This document shows, piece by piece, positions 53,787 through 61,569 of a stretch of 64,000 bases of DNA (its first letter is position 1; each line of letters starts with the position of its first letter). A program made the translations under genes and the position numbers. Origin of the DNA: Streptomyces roseolus (GTDB taxonomy: Bacteria > Actinomycetota > Actinomycetes > Streptomycetales > Streptomycetaceae). The notes below the pieces were generated by a model. The model was not told where the DNA came from. It worked only from the letters and a program-made list of their open reading frames with translations, and ran no database searches. Location: assembly GCF_014649855.1 (NCBI RefSeq), contig NZ_BMTV01000001.1, positions 295,948 to 359,947 on the forward strand, in the 5' to 3' direction.

Positions 53787-55721
53787 ATGGGTATTCGGAG
53801 CTTGCTGCGCAAGGTATTCGGCCGCGACCGCGAAGATCCCGCGACCCCTTCCGTCCCTCCTCAGTCCCGCGAACCGGAACTCCCGAAGGCGGAGGAGCCC
53901 CGGCAGTCCCTGGAGCCGACGCCCCAGGAGCCCGCGAAGACCCCGGAGACCCGGGAGAGCCGGGAGAGCCGGGAGAGCCGGGAGACCTCAGAGGCCCAGG
54001 AGCCCGCGGAGGCCCCGGAGGCAGCGGCCCGGAAGGCCGCCGACGACCTGGTGGCCGCCGCCTTCGACAACCCCCAGATCCCCAAGGCCCGCACGGCCCA
54101 CCCGGAACCGGCGAAGGCGGCGGAAGCGGAGGCGGAAGCGCCGAAGGCGGACGCGGATACGCCGAAGGCGGCGGACGCGGAGGCTGAGGCGCCGAAGACG
54201 GACGCGGAGGCGGAAGCGGAAGCGGAAGCGCCGAAGGCGGACGCGGCGCCCGAAGCCGAGCCGAAGACGGAGGCGGAGGTCGTACCGACCGCCACCGACG
54301 TGGAGCCGGCGGCCGTGGCCGACGGTGTGGCCGAGGCGGAACCGGCGGCCGACACCGACGCGACGCCCGCCCCGGCCGCCGAGGCGGCAGCCGAGGCCGA
54401 GCCGACCGCCGATCCGGCGGCTGACACCGCACCGGGAGCGGAGACCACTTCGGCCACGGACGAGGCGAAGCCCGGGGCCGACTCCGAGCCGGAGGCGGAG
54501 GCCGCACCGACCGCAACCGAGACGGAACCCGCCCCGGAGACCGAGGCCGCCCTCGAGGCTGCGCCGACGGCCGACACCGCGCCGGAGGCGGAGGCGGAGA
54601 CCGCACCGTCGGCCCCCGCCGAGACGGTCCTCGCGGCCACCACCGAGCCCGAGCCCACGGCCGTCACGGAGCCGGAGGCCGAGGTCGCACCGGCCGCCGC
54701 CGACACGGAGCCGGCAGCCGCGGCCGAGCACGAGGTCGCCGCCGACGCGACGGCCGCCCCGGACACCGAGGCCGCCGCCGAACCGGCCCCGGAGCCCACC
54801 GCCCCCGCCGCCGCCGCCATCGCCGAGGCAACGGAGAACGCGGAGGACGCGGAGGCCCCGGCCGAGACCGAACCCACCGCCGAGACCGACCCGGCCACGG
54901 AAGGCGAACCCACCGCCGAGACCGACCCGGCCACGGAGGCCGTACCGGCCGAGGCGCAGCCCGTCGCGGCGGCCACGGCGGAGGCGGACGCCCAGCCCAC
55001 CACCGACACGGACACCGGCACCGGCACCGACGCCCCCGCCACCGGCAGCGCCCCGCAGGGCCCCGCGGTCGCGCTCGCGCGCGTGAAGGCGGTCGCGACG
55101 CCCGAGCTGGTGGAGGCGTACAAGGCCGCCGGGAGCGTCCTGCGGAAGGAGGGGCTCGCGGGGGCGCGGGCGCAGGTGTACCTGGTCGTCGACCGGTCCG
55201 GGTCGATGCGCGGGTACTTCAAGGACGGCTCCGTGCAGCGCCTCGCCGAGCAGGCCGTCGCGCTCGCCGCGCACCTGGACGAGGACGCGACGGTCACGAC
55301 GGTCTTCTTCTCGACCGACGTCGACGGGGTCGTCGACCTGACCCCCGCCGACCTCACCCCCACCCGCGTGGAGGAGATCAACGCCGGCCTCGGCCGCCTC
55401 GGCCGGACGAACTACCACCGCGCCGTCGAGGAGGTCCTGGCCCACCACGAGAAGACCGGACCGGCCCGCCCCGCGCTGGTGATCTTCCAGACGGACGGCG
55501 CCCCCGAGTCCCGTACCGCCGCGACGCAGGCCCTGACGGAGGCCGCCGACCGCCCCGTGCACTGGCGCTTCACGGCCTGGGGCGAGGAGGACGGAAAGGC
55601 CTTCGACTACCTGCGGAAGCTGACCGCCGACCGCACCGCGACCCACTTCGCGGGCCCGACGCCGGTCGAGACCCCGCACGCGGAGTTCTACCGGGGGATC
55701 CTCACCGCCCTCTCCCTCTGA
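53787..55721 (+). CDS. TerF-like VWA protein with long Glu/Ala-rich tail
   Basis: 644-aa protein. After MGIRSLLRKVFGRDRED, residues ~20-425 are very low complexity (Ala, Glu, Pro, Thr, Asp; many A-E-A-E and P-K-A-D units). A C-terminal VWA domain (~430-644) carries the MIDAS set DRSGSM, a Thr loop (RTNYH) and QTDGAPES. The domain (DGSVQRLAEQAVALAAHLDEDATVTTVFFSTDVDG) matches TerF/TelA-type VWAs linked to tellurite/phage stress regions. The ATG at 53787 fits the AAAGGG RBS; an earlier in-frame ATG exists at 53742. Confidence 0.85.
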   Translation: MGIRSLLRKVFGRDREDPATPSVPPQSREPELPKAEEPRQSLEPTPQEPAKTPETRESRESRESRETSEAQEPAEAPEAAARKAADDLVAAAFDNPQIPKARTAHPEPAKAAEAEAEAPKADADTPKAADAEAEAPKTDAEAEAEAEAPKADAAPEAEPKTEAEVVPTATDVEPAAVADGVAEAEPAADTDATPAPAAEAAAEAEPTADPAADTAPGAETTSATDEAKPGADSEPEAEAAPTATETEPAPETEAALEAAPTADTAPEAEAETAPSAPAETVLAATTEPEPTAVTEPEAEVAPAAADTEPAAAAEHEVAADATAAPDTEAAAEPAPEPTAPAAAAIAEATENAEDAEAPAETEPTAETDPATEGEPTAETDPATEAVPAEAQPVAAATAEADAQPTTDTDTGTGTDAPATGSAPQGPAVALARVKAVATPELVEAYKAAGSVLRKEGLAGARAQVYLVVDRSGSMRGYFKDGSVQRLAEQAVALAAHLDEDATVTTVFFSTDVDGVVDLTPADLTPTRVEEINAGLGRLGRTNYHRAVEEVLAHHEKTGPARPALVIFQTDGAPESRTAATQALTEAADRPVHWRFTAWGEEDGKAFDYLRKLTADRTATHFAGPTPVETPHAEFYRGILTALSL

Positions 55722-55762
55722 ACGCCCGCTGAACCCCTCGTTCCGCCCCCTGCTCATCGATG

Positions 55763-55791
55763 TGAGTCGATCTTCGTGGGCCCGTTAGGAT
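55763..55791 (+). promoter_or_regulatory. metG promoter candidate, leaderless transcript
   Basis: -10 TAGGAT (55786-55791) with TGAGTC 17 bp upstream. The ATG at 55799 is only 7-8 nt beyond the -10 and has no RBS, so metG is probably leaderless. Confidence 0.5.
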
Positions 55792-55798
55792 TTCGACC

Positions 55799-57406
55799 AT
55801 GGCGGCCACTGGATCCGAGAAGCAGGGGGCGAAGGCGTTCTACGTCACGACCCCCATCTACTACGTCAACGACGCTCCTCACCTGGGCCACGCCTACACG
55901 ACCGTCGCAGGCGACGTGCTCACGCGCTGGCACCGTCAGCGCGGCGAGAAGGTGTGGTACCTCACCGGCACGGACGAGCACGGTCAGAAGATCATGCGCA
56001 CGGCCGAGGCGAACAATGTCACGCCCCAGGCCTGGTGCGACAAGCTCGTCGAGGAGGCCTGGAAGCCCCTCTGGGAGCACCTGAACATCGCGAACGACGA
56101 CTTCATCCGCACCACGCAGAAGCGTCACACGGACCGCGTCCAGGAGTTCGTGCAGGACCTGTACGACAAGGGCGAGATCTACAAGGGCGGCTACGAGGGC
56201 CCGTACTGCGTCGGCTGCGAGGAGTTCAAGCTCCCGGGCGATCTCATCGAGGCGGAGGACGGCACCAAGCTCTGCCCCGTCCACAAGAAGCCGGTGGAGA
56301 TCCTCAAGGAGGAGAACTACTTCTTCAAGCTGAGCGAGTACGGCCCGAAGCTGCTCGAGTTCTACGAGGCGAACCCGGGCTTCATCCAGCCGGAGTCCGC
56401 CCGCAACGAGGTCCTGAACTTCGTCAAGCAGGGCCTTGAGGACCTCTCCATCTCGCGCTCGACCTTCGACTGGGGCATCCCGGTCCCGTGGGACGACGAG
56501 CACGTGATCTACGTGTGGATCGACGCGCTGCTGAACTACGCGACGGCGGTCGGCTACAACGAGAACCCGGAGAAGTTCGAGGAGACCTTCCCGGCGAACG
56601 TCCACCTCATCGGCAAGGACATCCTCCGCTTCCACGCGGTGATCTGGCCGGCGATGCTGATGGCGCAGGGCCTCCCGGTCCCGGGCAGGGTCGCGGCCAA
56701 CGGCTGGCTGATGGTCGGCGGCGAGAAGATGTCGAAGTCGAACCTGACCGGCATCAAGCCGCAGGACCTGACCTCGCACTTCGGCGTGGACGCGTACCGC
56801 TGGTACTTCCTCCGGGCCATCGCCTTCGGTCAGGACGGCTCGTTCTCGTGGGAGGACTTCTCCGCCCGCTACACCTCCGAGCTGGCCAACGACTACGGCA
56901 ACCTCGCCTCCCGCGTGGCGGCGATGGTCGGCAAGTACTTCGGCGGCGAGCTGCCGGCCTCGACGGCCGACGGCGACGCCGAGAAGGCGGTCCAGGACGG
57001 CCTGGCGAAGGCGGTCGCGACGGCCGACGCCAAGATCGGCGAGGAGCTGGACTTCCAGGCCGGCATCCTGGCGATCTTCGACTTCGTGAAGCAGGTCAAC
57101 GGCTACATCACGGAGCAGGAGCCCTGGAAGGTCGCGAAGGACGAGTCGGAGGAGGGCCGGGCCCGCCTGGCGACGATCCTCTACACGGCCGCCGAGTCCC
57201 TCCGCGCCGTCGCCGTCCTCCTCAACCCGGTCATGCCGGAGACCTCCCAGAAGCTCTGGGACTCCCTCGGCGCCGAGGCTCCCCTGGGCGCCCTGGCCGC
57301 CCAGCCGGTGCAGGACGCGGCCCGCTGGGGGCAGCTCCCGGCCGGCGCGACGGTCACGAAGGGCGCGGTCCTCTTCCCGCGCCTGGAGGACCCGAAGAAG
57401 GACTGA
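55799..57406 (+). CDS. metG: Methionyl-tRNA synthetase
   Basis: 535-aa class I synthetase charging tRNA-Met. HIGH-type PHLGHAY (27-33), KMSKS near 310 and a zinc-site CVGC ... C are present; no C-terminal tRNA-binding (Arc1p-like) domain, so it is the short actinobacterial form. Confidence 0.97.
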   Translation: MAATGSEKQGAKAFYVTTPIYYVNDAPHLGHAYTTVAGDVLTRWHRQRGEKVWYLTGTDEHGQKIMRTAEANNVTPQAWCDKLVEEAWKPLWEHLNIANDDFIRTTQKRHTDRVQEFVQDLYDKGEIYKGGYEGPYCVGCEEFKLPGDLIEAEDGTKLCPVHKKPVEILKEENYFFKLSEYGPKLLEFYEANPGFIQPESARNEVLNFVKQGLEDLSISRSTFDWGIPVPWDDEHVIYVWIDALLNYATAVGYNENPEKFEETFPANVHLIGKDILRFHAVIWPAMLMAQGLPVPGRVAANGWLMVGGEKMSKSNLTGIKPQDLTSHFGVDAYRWYFLRAIAFGQDGSFSWEDFSARYTSELANDYGNLASRVAAMVGKYFGGELPASTADGDAEKAVQDGLAKAVATADAKIGEELDFQAGILAIFDFVKQVNGYITEQEPWKVAKDESEEGRARLATILYTAAESLRAVAVLLNPVMPETSQKLWDSLGAEAPLGALAAQPVQDAARWGQLPAGATVTKGAVLFPRLEDPKKD

Positions 57407-57424
57407 CGTCCGCACGCACCCCGT

Positions 57425-57464
57425 GAAGGCCGCCGCCCCCGTCTCCCCGGGGCCGGCGGCCTTC
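57425..57464 (+). terminator. metG terminator
   Basis: Perfect 11-bp inverted repeat GAAGGCCGCCG (57425-57435) and complement (57454-57464), beginning 19 nt after the metG stop. Confidence 0.8.
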
Positions 57465-57507
57465 GCCGTCCTCAGACCAGGACCAGCGCGGCGGCGGCCG
57501 GCGCCAG

Positions 57508-57810
57508 TTACATCAGCGGGAAGGCCACGTGTCCGTACGCCTTCGCCCGTACGACGGTGATCGCCGCACCCGCGAAGTACAGCACCAGGCCGACCGCCGC
57601 GAGCACCCCGACCACCGGCACCCAGAACCCCGCGACGAGCCCCGCGGCCCCGGCCAGCTTCGCCGCCCCGAGTCCGTTCCACCACGCCCGCGGCACGCCG
57701 TAGGCAGCGAGCGGCCCGACGACGAACCTCGCCCGGAAGAGCACCGAGGCGCCCGAGAAACCCGCCATGAACGCGGCGACGGCGGTGACGACGGTGGCGG
57801 TGGTGGACAC
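57508..57810 (-). CDS. DoxX-like membrane protein
   Basis: 100-aa protein of four helices; LFRARFVVGPLAAYGVPRAWWNGLGAAKLAGAAGLV matches DoxX-like members, paralogous to 22410-22757. The GTG start at 57810 follows GGAGGAG. Divergent from an HTH-containing gene that may control it. Confidence 0.82.
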   Translation of the reverse strand: MSTTATVVTAVAAFMAGFSGASVLFRARFVVGPLAAYGVPRAWWNGLGAAKLAGAAGLVAGFWVPVVGVLAAVGLVLYFAGAAITVVRAKAYGHVAFPLM

Positions 57811-57963
57811 GGGGACTCCTCCGGTCGTGGCCCCCGGGAGGGGCCGTACGCCGGAGTGACGGAACGGACGGCGAGGGTGTGACGGCGAAGGCGGAGAACA
57901 CGAACTCACGATTCATGTAAACAAAAGTTCCCAAGCGAGTGGTCCGTAAACTACAGTTGCCTC

Positions 57964-58467
57964 ATGACGTTCTCGGAGCAGCTTCCCGCGGAAGAACTGA
58001 CCGGCCTCGAATCGGCGCTCTACGAGGCCCTGAACCCCCTCGCCGCAGCCCTCCGCGCCCGCACGACCGGGCAGCCCGAGGAGCAGATGTGGCACGGTGA
58101 GCCGGTGGACATCGCACTCTCCGTCCTCGCCGCCTGGAAGGTGGTCGACCAGGAGGTCAAGCGCCTCACCGCCGTCGCCGCCGGCACGGCCGGCTCGTAC
58201 GGCGCGAGCTACGAACAGCTGGGCGCCGCCTGGGGCATCACCCGCCAGGGCGCCCGCAAGAAGTGGCCCGACGCGGTGACCCGCCCGGCCCCCGGCGCCA
58301 CCAGCCTCGCCCTCTTCGGCGGCCGTGCGGAGCTCGCCCCCTCCGACGACGCCTGGACGTGGACGGCCACGGCCGCCGACGGCACCAGAAGCGACACGGC
58401 CGCCGCCCCCACGAAAGAGGAAGCGGCGGCCCTGGCGGGCGCGTTCCTGAAGGAACACGCCCGCTGA
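57964..58467 (+). CDS. Helix-turn-helix-containing protein, unknown family
   Basis: 167-aa protein. A central HTH-like stretch (SYEQLGAAWGITRQGARKKWP, ~82-102) is bounded by an N-terminal helical segment and a short C-terminal beta region. Divergent from the DoxX gene, whose upstream region is unusually AT-rich with repeated GTAAAC (near 57917 and 57946). A regulator of that pair is plausible. Confidence 0.72.
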   Translation: MTFSEQLPAEELTGLESALYEALNPLAAALRARTTGQPEEQMWHGEPVDIALSVLAAWKVVDQEVKRLTAVAAGTAGSYGASYEQLGAAWGITRQGARKKWPDAVTRPAPGATSLALFGGRAELAPSDDAWTWTATAADGTRSDTAAAPTKEEAAALAGAFLKEHAR

Positions 58468-58485
58468 AACCCGACGGCGGCCGGA

Positions 58486-58683
58486 TCAGCCGCCGTGACG
58501 CGCGAACCCGACGAACCCGGCCCACGCCTCCGGGGAGAGGACGAGCTGGGGCAGGCCGATGTCCTTGGAGTCCCGGACGCGGACGGCGGCGGAGGTGGCT
58601 GCGACCTCGACGCACGACTCACCGTTGTTGCCACCGCTGTAGCTGCTCTTGAACCAGGCGAGATCGAGGATCTGCACCTTCAT
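58486..58683 (-). CDS. DUF397 protein
   Basis: 65-aa protein: FKSSYSGGNNGESCVEVA and VRVRDSKDIGLPQLVLSPEAWAGFVGFA are the family hallmarks. DUF397 genes usually sit next to an Scr1/XRE helix-turn-helix partner, which is not adjacent here, so this is an orphan copy. GGGGAG upstream of the ATG. Confidence 0.9.
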   Translation of the reverse strand: MKVQILDLAWFKSSYSGGNNGESCVEVAATSAAVRVRDSKDIGLPQLVLSPEAWAGFVGFARHGG

Positions 58684-58969
58684 GGCAGTTCTCCCCACAG
58701 TCGCTGAATCCTTCCTCGCCGCTCCCCCCGTCGTGTGGCGGGACGTGTTCCCCGACTTCGATCTGATCGACCGCGAACTCGGCCGGCGAACCGGCATGGA
58801 GCTCGCCGGCACCGGTGTCGGAATGAAGATCCGGTGGCGCCCGGCCTACGTCCCCCTCACCGTCGACGACCTCGTAAGTCCGCGCTTCCCCGAGGAGCGG
58901 GCCCAGATCGTCCACGCCCTGCGGGAGCTGGAGCGCGAGGGCTTCCTCTCCCGCCGCCCGCCCTTCTGA
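58682..58969 (+). CDS. Small hypothetical protein overlapping the DUF397 start
   Basis: 95-aa ORF (AESFLAAPPVVWRDVFPDFD; ELEREGFLSRRPPF). Composition looks like a real actinobacterial protein, but no family is recognised. Its ATG (58682-58684) uses the same CATG as the DUF397 ATG on the opposite strand. RBS spacing (GAGGA ~11 nt) is long. Confidence 0.5.
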   Translation: MAVLPTVAESFLAAPPVVWRDVFPDFDLIDRELGRRTGMELAGTGVGMKIRWRPAYVPLTVDDLVSPRFPEERAQIVHALRELEREGFLSRRPPF

Positions 58970-59040
58970 TTCCCTCCGAAGGACAGCCGGGCCGGCGCGA
59001 TCGGGCTTGGTGCGCCGGACGCGGGGTGGTACTCGTGGTG

Positions 59041-59352
59041 CTATTTCCTCCGGCCGGCCTCGATCGCGAAGGCGGCTGTCAGGCAGGCCGCGACCGCGGC
59101 CGCCGAGCCGAAGAAGATGCCCTCGAAGGCCAGGCTGTTCGCACCCTCGACCGTGCCGTCTTCATGCGTACAGGACTTCTCGAAGGGGAAGCTGGTCGTC
59201 CGCAGAACCTCGCAGTGGTTCTGCAGGTCCTCATTGACCACGCTCGCCTTGATCCAGGACAGAGCCCACATGAGGAAGAAGATCCCGGCAAAGGCGCACG
59301 CGGCGCCCCACAACCGGTTCAGTCGTGTGTCACGCGTACCGGTTCTCGTCAT
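59041..59352 (-). CDS. Two-helix membrane protein, unknown
   Basis: 103-aa protein with helices at ~13-34 (LWGAACAFAGIFFLMWALSWI) and ~75-95 and a ~40-residue external loop containing two Cys (NHCEVLRT, EKSCTHE) that could form a disulfide. No family recognised. Confidence 0.7.
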   Translation of the reverse strand: MTRTGTRDTRLNRLWGAACAFAGIFFLMWALSWIKASVVNEDLQNHCEVLRTTSFPFEKSCTHEDGTVEGANSLAFEGIFFGSAAAVAACLTAAFAIEAGRRK

Positions 59353-59746
59353 ACGCGGAGCCTACTGACAGAGGGCTCCCAGCGATTCGCCCGTACGACC
59401 GCCTCCAGCAGCCGAGTTGATGCGCTCACCTACTGAGGCGCCTGACCTGCACCGATCGTCCGGTCCACCGGAGCCCGGCGGACCGGGCTCCGGTGGACCG
59501 GACGCCAGTGGCGCGGGCTCTCAAAGACAAAGAACCGAGGGAAAGAACGCCCACCCCACCCACCCTCGCGCGGGCGTGGGAGCGCGGTCACTCACGAGAG
59601 TGAATATGCCAACTGATGGCGTTTCGAGGCGGGTTGGCTGGTCTAGTCTCAGCGCCATACCAACCGTTCGCAGAAATGCGTCGGCCCCCGCCGGGATTGC
59701 CGTCCCAGTGCGAGGGCCTACCAAACAGGAAGCGCAAACCTTCCCG
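59353..59746 (+). other. 394-bp divergent gap with a large perfect hairpin
   Basis: No gene. Contains a 46-bp hairpin (59458-59503) and an AT-richer stretch near 59600-59680 that may hold the promoter of the winged-helix gene. No clean promoter consensus assigned. Confidence 0.5.
59458..59503 (+). repeat. Perfect 21-bp inverted repeat with 4-nt loop
   Basis: Arms 59458-59478 and 59483-59503, loop CGGA. Terminator-like in strength but located upstream of two divergent genes, where no transcript should end. Confidence 0.8.
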
Positions 59747-60778
59747 ATGGATGACCGACAGCCTAGTCGGCGGTCGCGCCCCGCGTCCCGCTCCCACCCC
59801 AAGAACCACTCTTCCCGGCGTACTTCCGGTGGTGTGTGCCACGAGCGGGCCCGCCTCACCCGCAACTTCACGGTCCTGGACAACGCCCTCCTCCAGCACG
59901 AGGCCCTGGACGGCGTGGCGATCGGCGTCGCCGTCCGCATCGCGTCGCTGCCCGAGGGCACCCCCGTGGACATCAGGACCCTCGCGAACGACCTCCGCCT
60001 CGGCAGGACCACCGTCGCGAAGGCCCTGAACGCGCTGGAAGCCCACCACTACCTGCGCCGAACGGTCGTCCGCACCGCCGACGGCCGCGTCTCCACCCAC
60101 ACGGTCTTCTGCCACCGGCCGCCCCAGGACCGGCCCCCGACGGCGAAGCCGGCGCCACCCCGAAGGCCCGTACCGAAGCCCACCCCTCAGCCGGAGCCGG
60201 AGCCCGCCCCCGAGCCCGATCCCGCCCTGTCCCCGGCCCCGGCCCCGGCCCCGGCCCCAACCCCGGCAACGACCCCCAAGTCCTCCACCCCCCGCCCCCT
60301 CCCGCCCGTCCCCCACCCCGGCTTCCCGGCCCGCGAACTCCTCCGTTCCGCCCTCCACGTCCTCATCGGACTCCGCGAGGCGGACCCCCGCCTGTACTGC
60401 TCCGAGGCCGACGCCGCACACCTCACCCCCGGCGTGGCCGCCTGGCTCGAACGCGGCGCCTCGCCCGAGACCGTCCGCCACGCCCTGACGACCGACCTCC
60501 CCACCACCCCCCTCCACCGCCCCGCCGCCCTCCTGGCCCACCGCCTGTCCGCCCGCCTCCCCCCGGCACCCCCGCTCGACGCCCCGCCCCCGGCGGCCCG
60601 GACGGCGCTCCCCCTCCAGTACTGCGAACCCTGCGACACCTGCTTCCGAGCCCCGCCCTCGGCCCCCTGCCCCGCCTGCGGCAACCCCGAGACCAGCCCC
60701 GCCACGTACACCCCCACGCCCTCACCCCCACCAGAGCTGCCGACTCCCGTTCCGTCGCTGCCGAGAACACCGCCATGA
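59747..60778 (+). CDS. Winged-helix DNA-binding protein with Pro-rich linker and zinc-ribbon-like end
   Basis: 343-aa protein. Winged helix at ~45-120 (PVDIRTLANDLRLGRTTVAKALNALEAHHYLRR). A Pro/Ala/Glu linker (~125-185) includes alternating PAPAPAPAP. A second helical domain follows (~190-290), then CEPCDTC ... CPAC, a Cys cluster. Related to Streptomyces 'helix-turn-helix domain' proteins; target unknown. Confidence 0.75.
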   Translation: MDDRQPSRRSRPASRSHPKNHSSRRTSGGVCHERARLTRNFTVLDNALLQHEALDGVAIGVAVRIASLPEGTPVDIRTLANDLRLGRTTVAKALNALEAHHYLRRTVVRTADGRVSTHTVFCHRPPQDRPPTAKPAPPRRPVPKPTPQPEPEPAPEPDPALSPAPAPAPAPTPATTPKSSTPRPLPPVPHPGFPARELLRSALHVLIGLREADPRLYCSEADAAHLTPGVAAWLERGASPETVRHALTTDLPTTPLHRPAALLAHRLSARLPPAPPLDAPPPAARTALPLQYCEPCDTCFRAPPSAPCPACGNPETSPATYTPTPSPPPELPTPVPSLPRTPP

Positions 60779-60790
60779 GTGGCCGCCGAG

Positions 60791-60952
60791 ATGACGGTTT
60801 CCTCGTTGCTCGACTCGATCGATGACCTCTGGTATACCGCCATGGATGATCTGGTCGTGCTTGAGGTCGGCTCCGCGGACGAACGCCTGATGATCGTGCT
60901 GGATCATGAGGAACGGCTGGCCTGTACGCGCCTTGCGGCTCATACGAACTGA
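60791..60952 (+). CDS. Possible 53-aa protein in a lower-GC island
   Basis: Short ORF (MTVSSLLDSIDDLWYTAMDD; LVVLEVGSADERLMIVLDHE) in a stretch poorer in GC than its neighbours. GC at third positions is ~75%. The opposite strand is also open here, so which strand codes is uncertain. No family, no RBS. Confidence 0.35.
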   Translation: MTVSSLLDSIDDLWYTAMDDLVVLEVGSADERLMIVLDHEERLACTRLAAHTN

Positions 60953-61003
60953 GAAGCCGCTTGCAGTAAGTACGGCGTGAGACAAGGCGGGGAAAGGTGA
61001 GGC

Positions 61004-61516
61004 ATGAGTGACAGCGGCGTCGTCGTCGAGGTGATCCCGGCCGGGGAGCGGCTCGAGCTCGTGCCGCTGGAGGTCGGGCACGCCGAGGAGATGGCCGCGG
61101 TGCTGGACGACCCCGCGCTGCACGCGTTCATCGGGGGTGCGCCGGAGAGCCCGGAGGAGTTGCGGGCGCGGTACACGCGGTGGGAGGCGGGGGCGCCGGA
61201 GCCCGGGACCACCTGGTGCAACTGGGTGATCCGCGCCCGTGAGGACGGGCGGCTCGTCGGGACCGTGCAGGCGACCGTCACCGGGGACGGTGCCGAGGTC
61301 GCCTGGGTCGTCGGGACCGCCTGGCAGGGGCGGGGGTACGCCTCCGAGGCGGCCCGCGCGCTCGTCGGGTGGCTGCGGCCCCGGGTCCGTACCGTCGTCG
61401 CGCACGTGCACCCCGAGCACGCCGCCTCCGCCGCCGTCGCCCGCGCCGCCGGGCTCGTACGGACGGATGTGGTGCACGACGGTGAGGTGCGGTGGGAATC
61501 CGTCGCCGCCGTGTGA
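61004..61516 (+). CDS. GNAT N-acetyltransferase (RimJ/RimL-like)
   Basis: 170-aa enzyme: RLELVPLEVGHAEEMAAVL, VAWVVGTAWQGRGYASEAARALVGWL (acetyl-CoA loop Q-G-R-G-Y-A) and AASAAVARAAGLVRTDVVHDGE. Target unknown. Convergent with aspS. Confidence 0.87.
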   Translation: MSDSGVVVEVIPAGERLELVPLEVGHAEEMAAVLDDPALHAFIGGAPESPEELRARYTRWEAGAPEPGTTWCNWVIRAREDGRLVGTVQATVTGDGAEVAWVVGTAWQGRGYASEAARALVGWLRPRVRTVVAHVHPEHAASAAVARAAGLVRTDVVHDGEVRWESVAAV

Positions 61517-61560
61517 CGAAGGGCCCGGGATCCGTGCGTCACGGATCCCGGGCCCTTCGT
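61516..61560 (+). terminator. Strong bidirectional terminator between GNAT and aspS
   Basis: Perfect inverted repeat of 21 bp (61516-61536 and 61540-61560) with loop CGT, starting at the GNAT stop codon and ending 10 bp before the aspS stop. Confidence 0.88.
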
Positions 61561-61569
61561 TCGGGCGAC

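Noticed and set aside
60222..60270. Repeated CCCGG/CCGGCCC stretch as a repeat element or CRISPR-like array
   Set aside because: It encodes a Pro-Ala linker inside the winged-helix protein; no spacers or conserved repeats.
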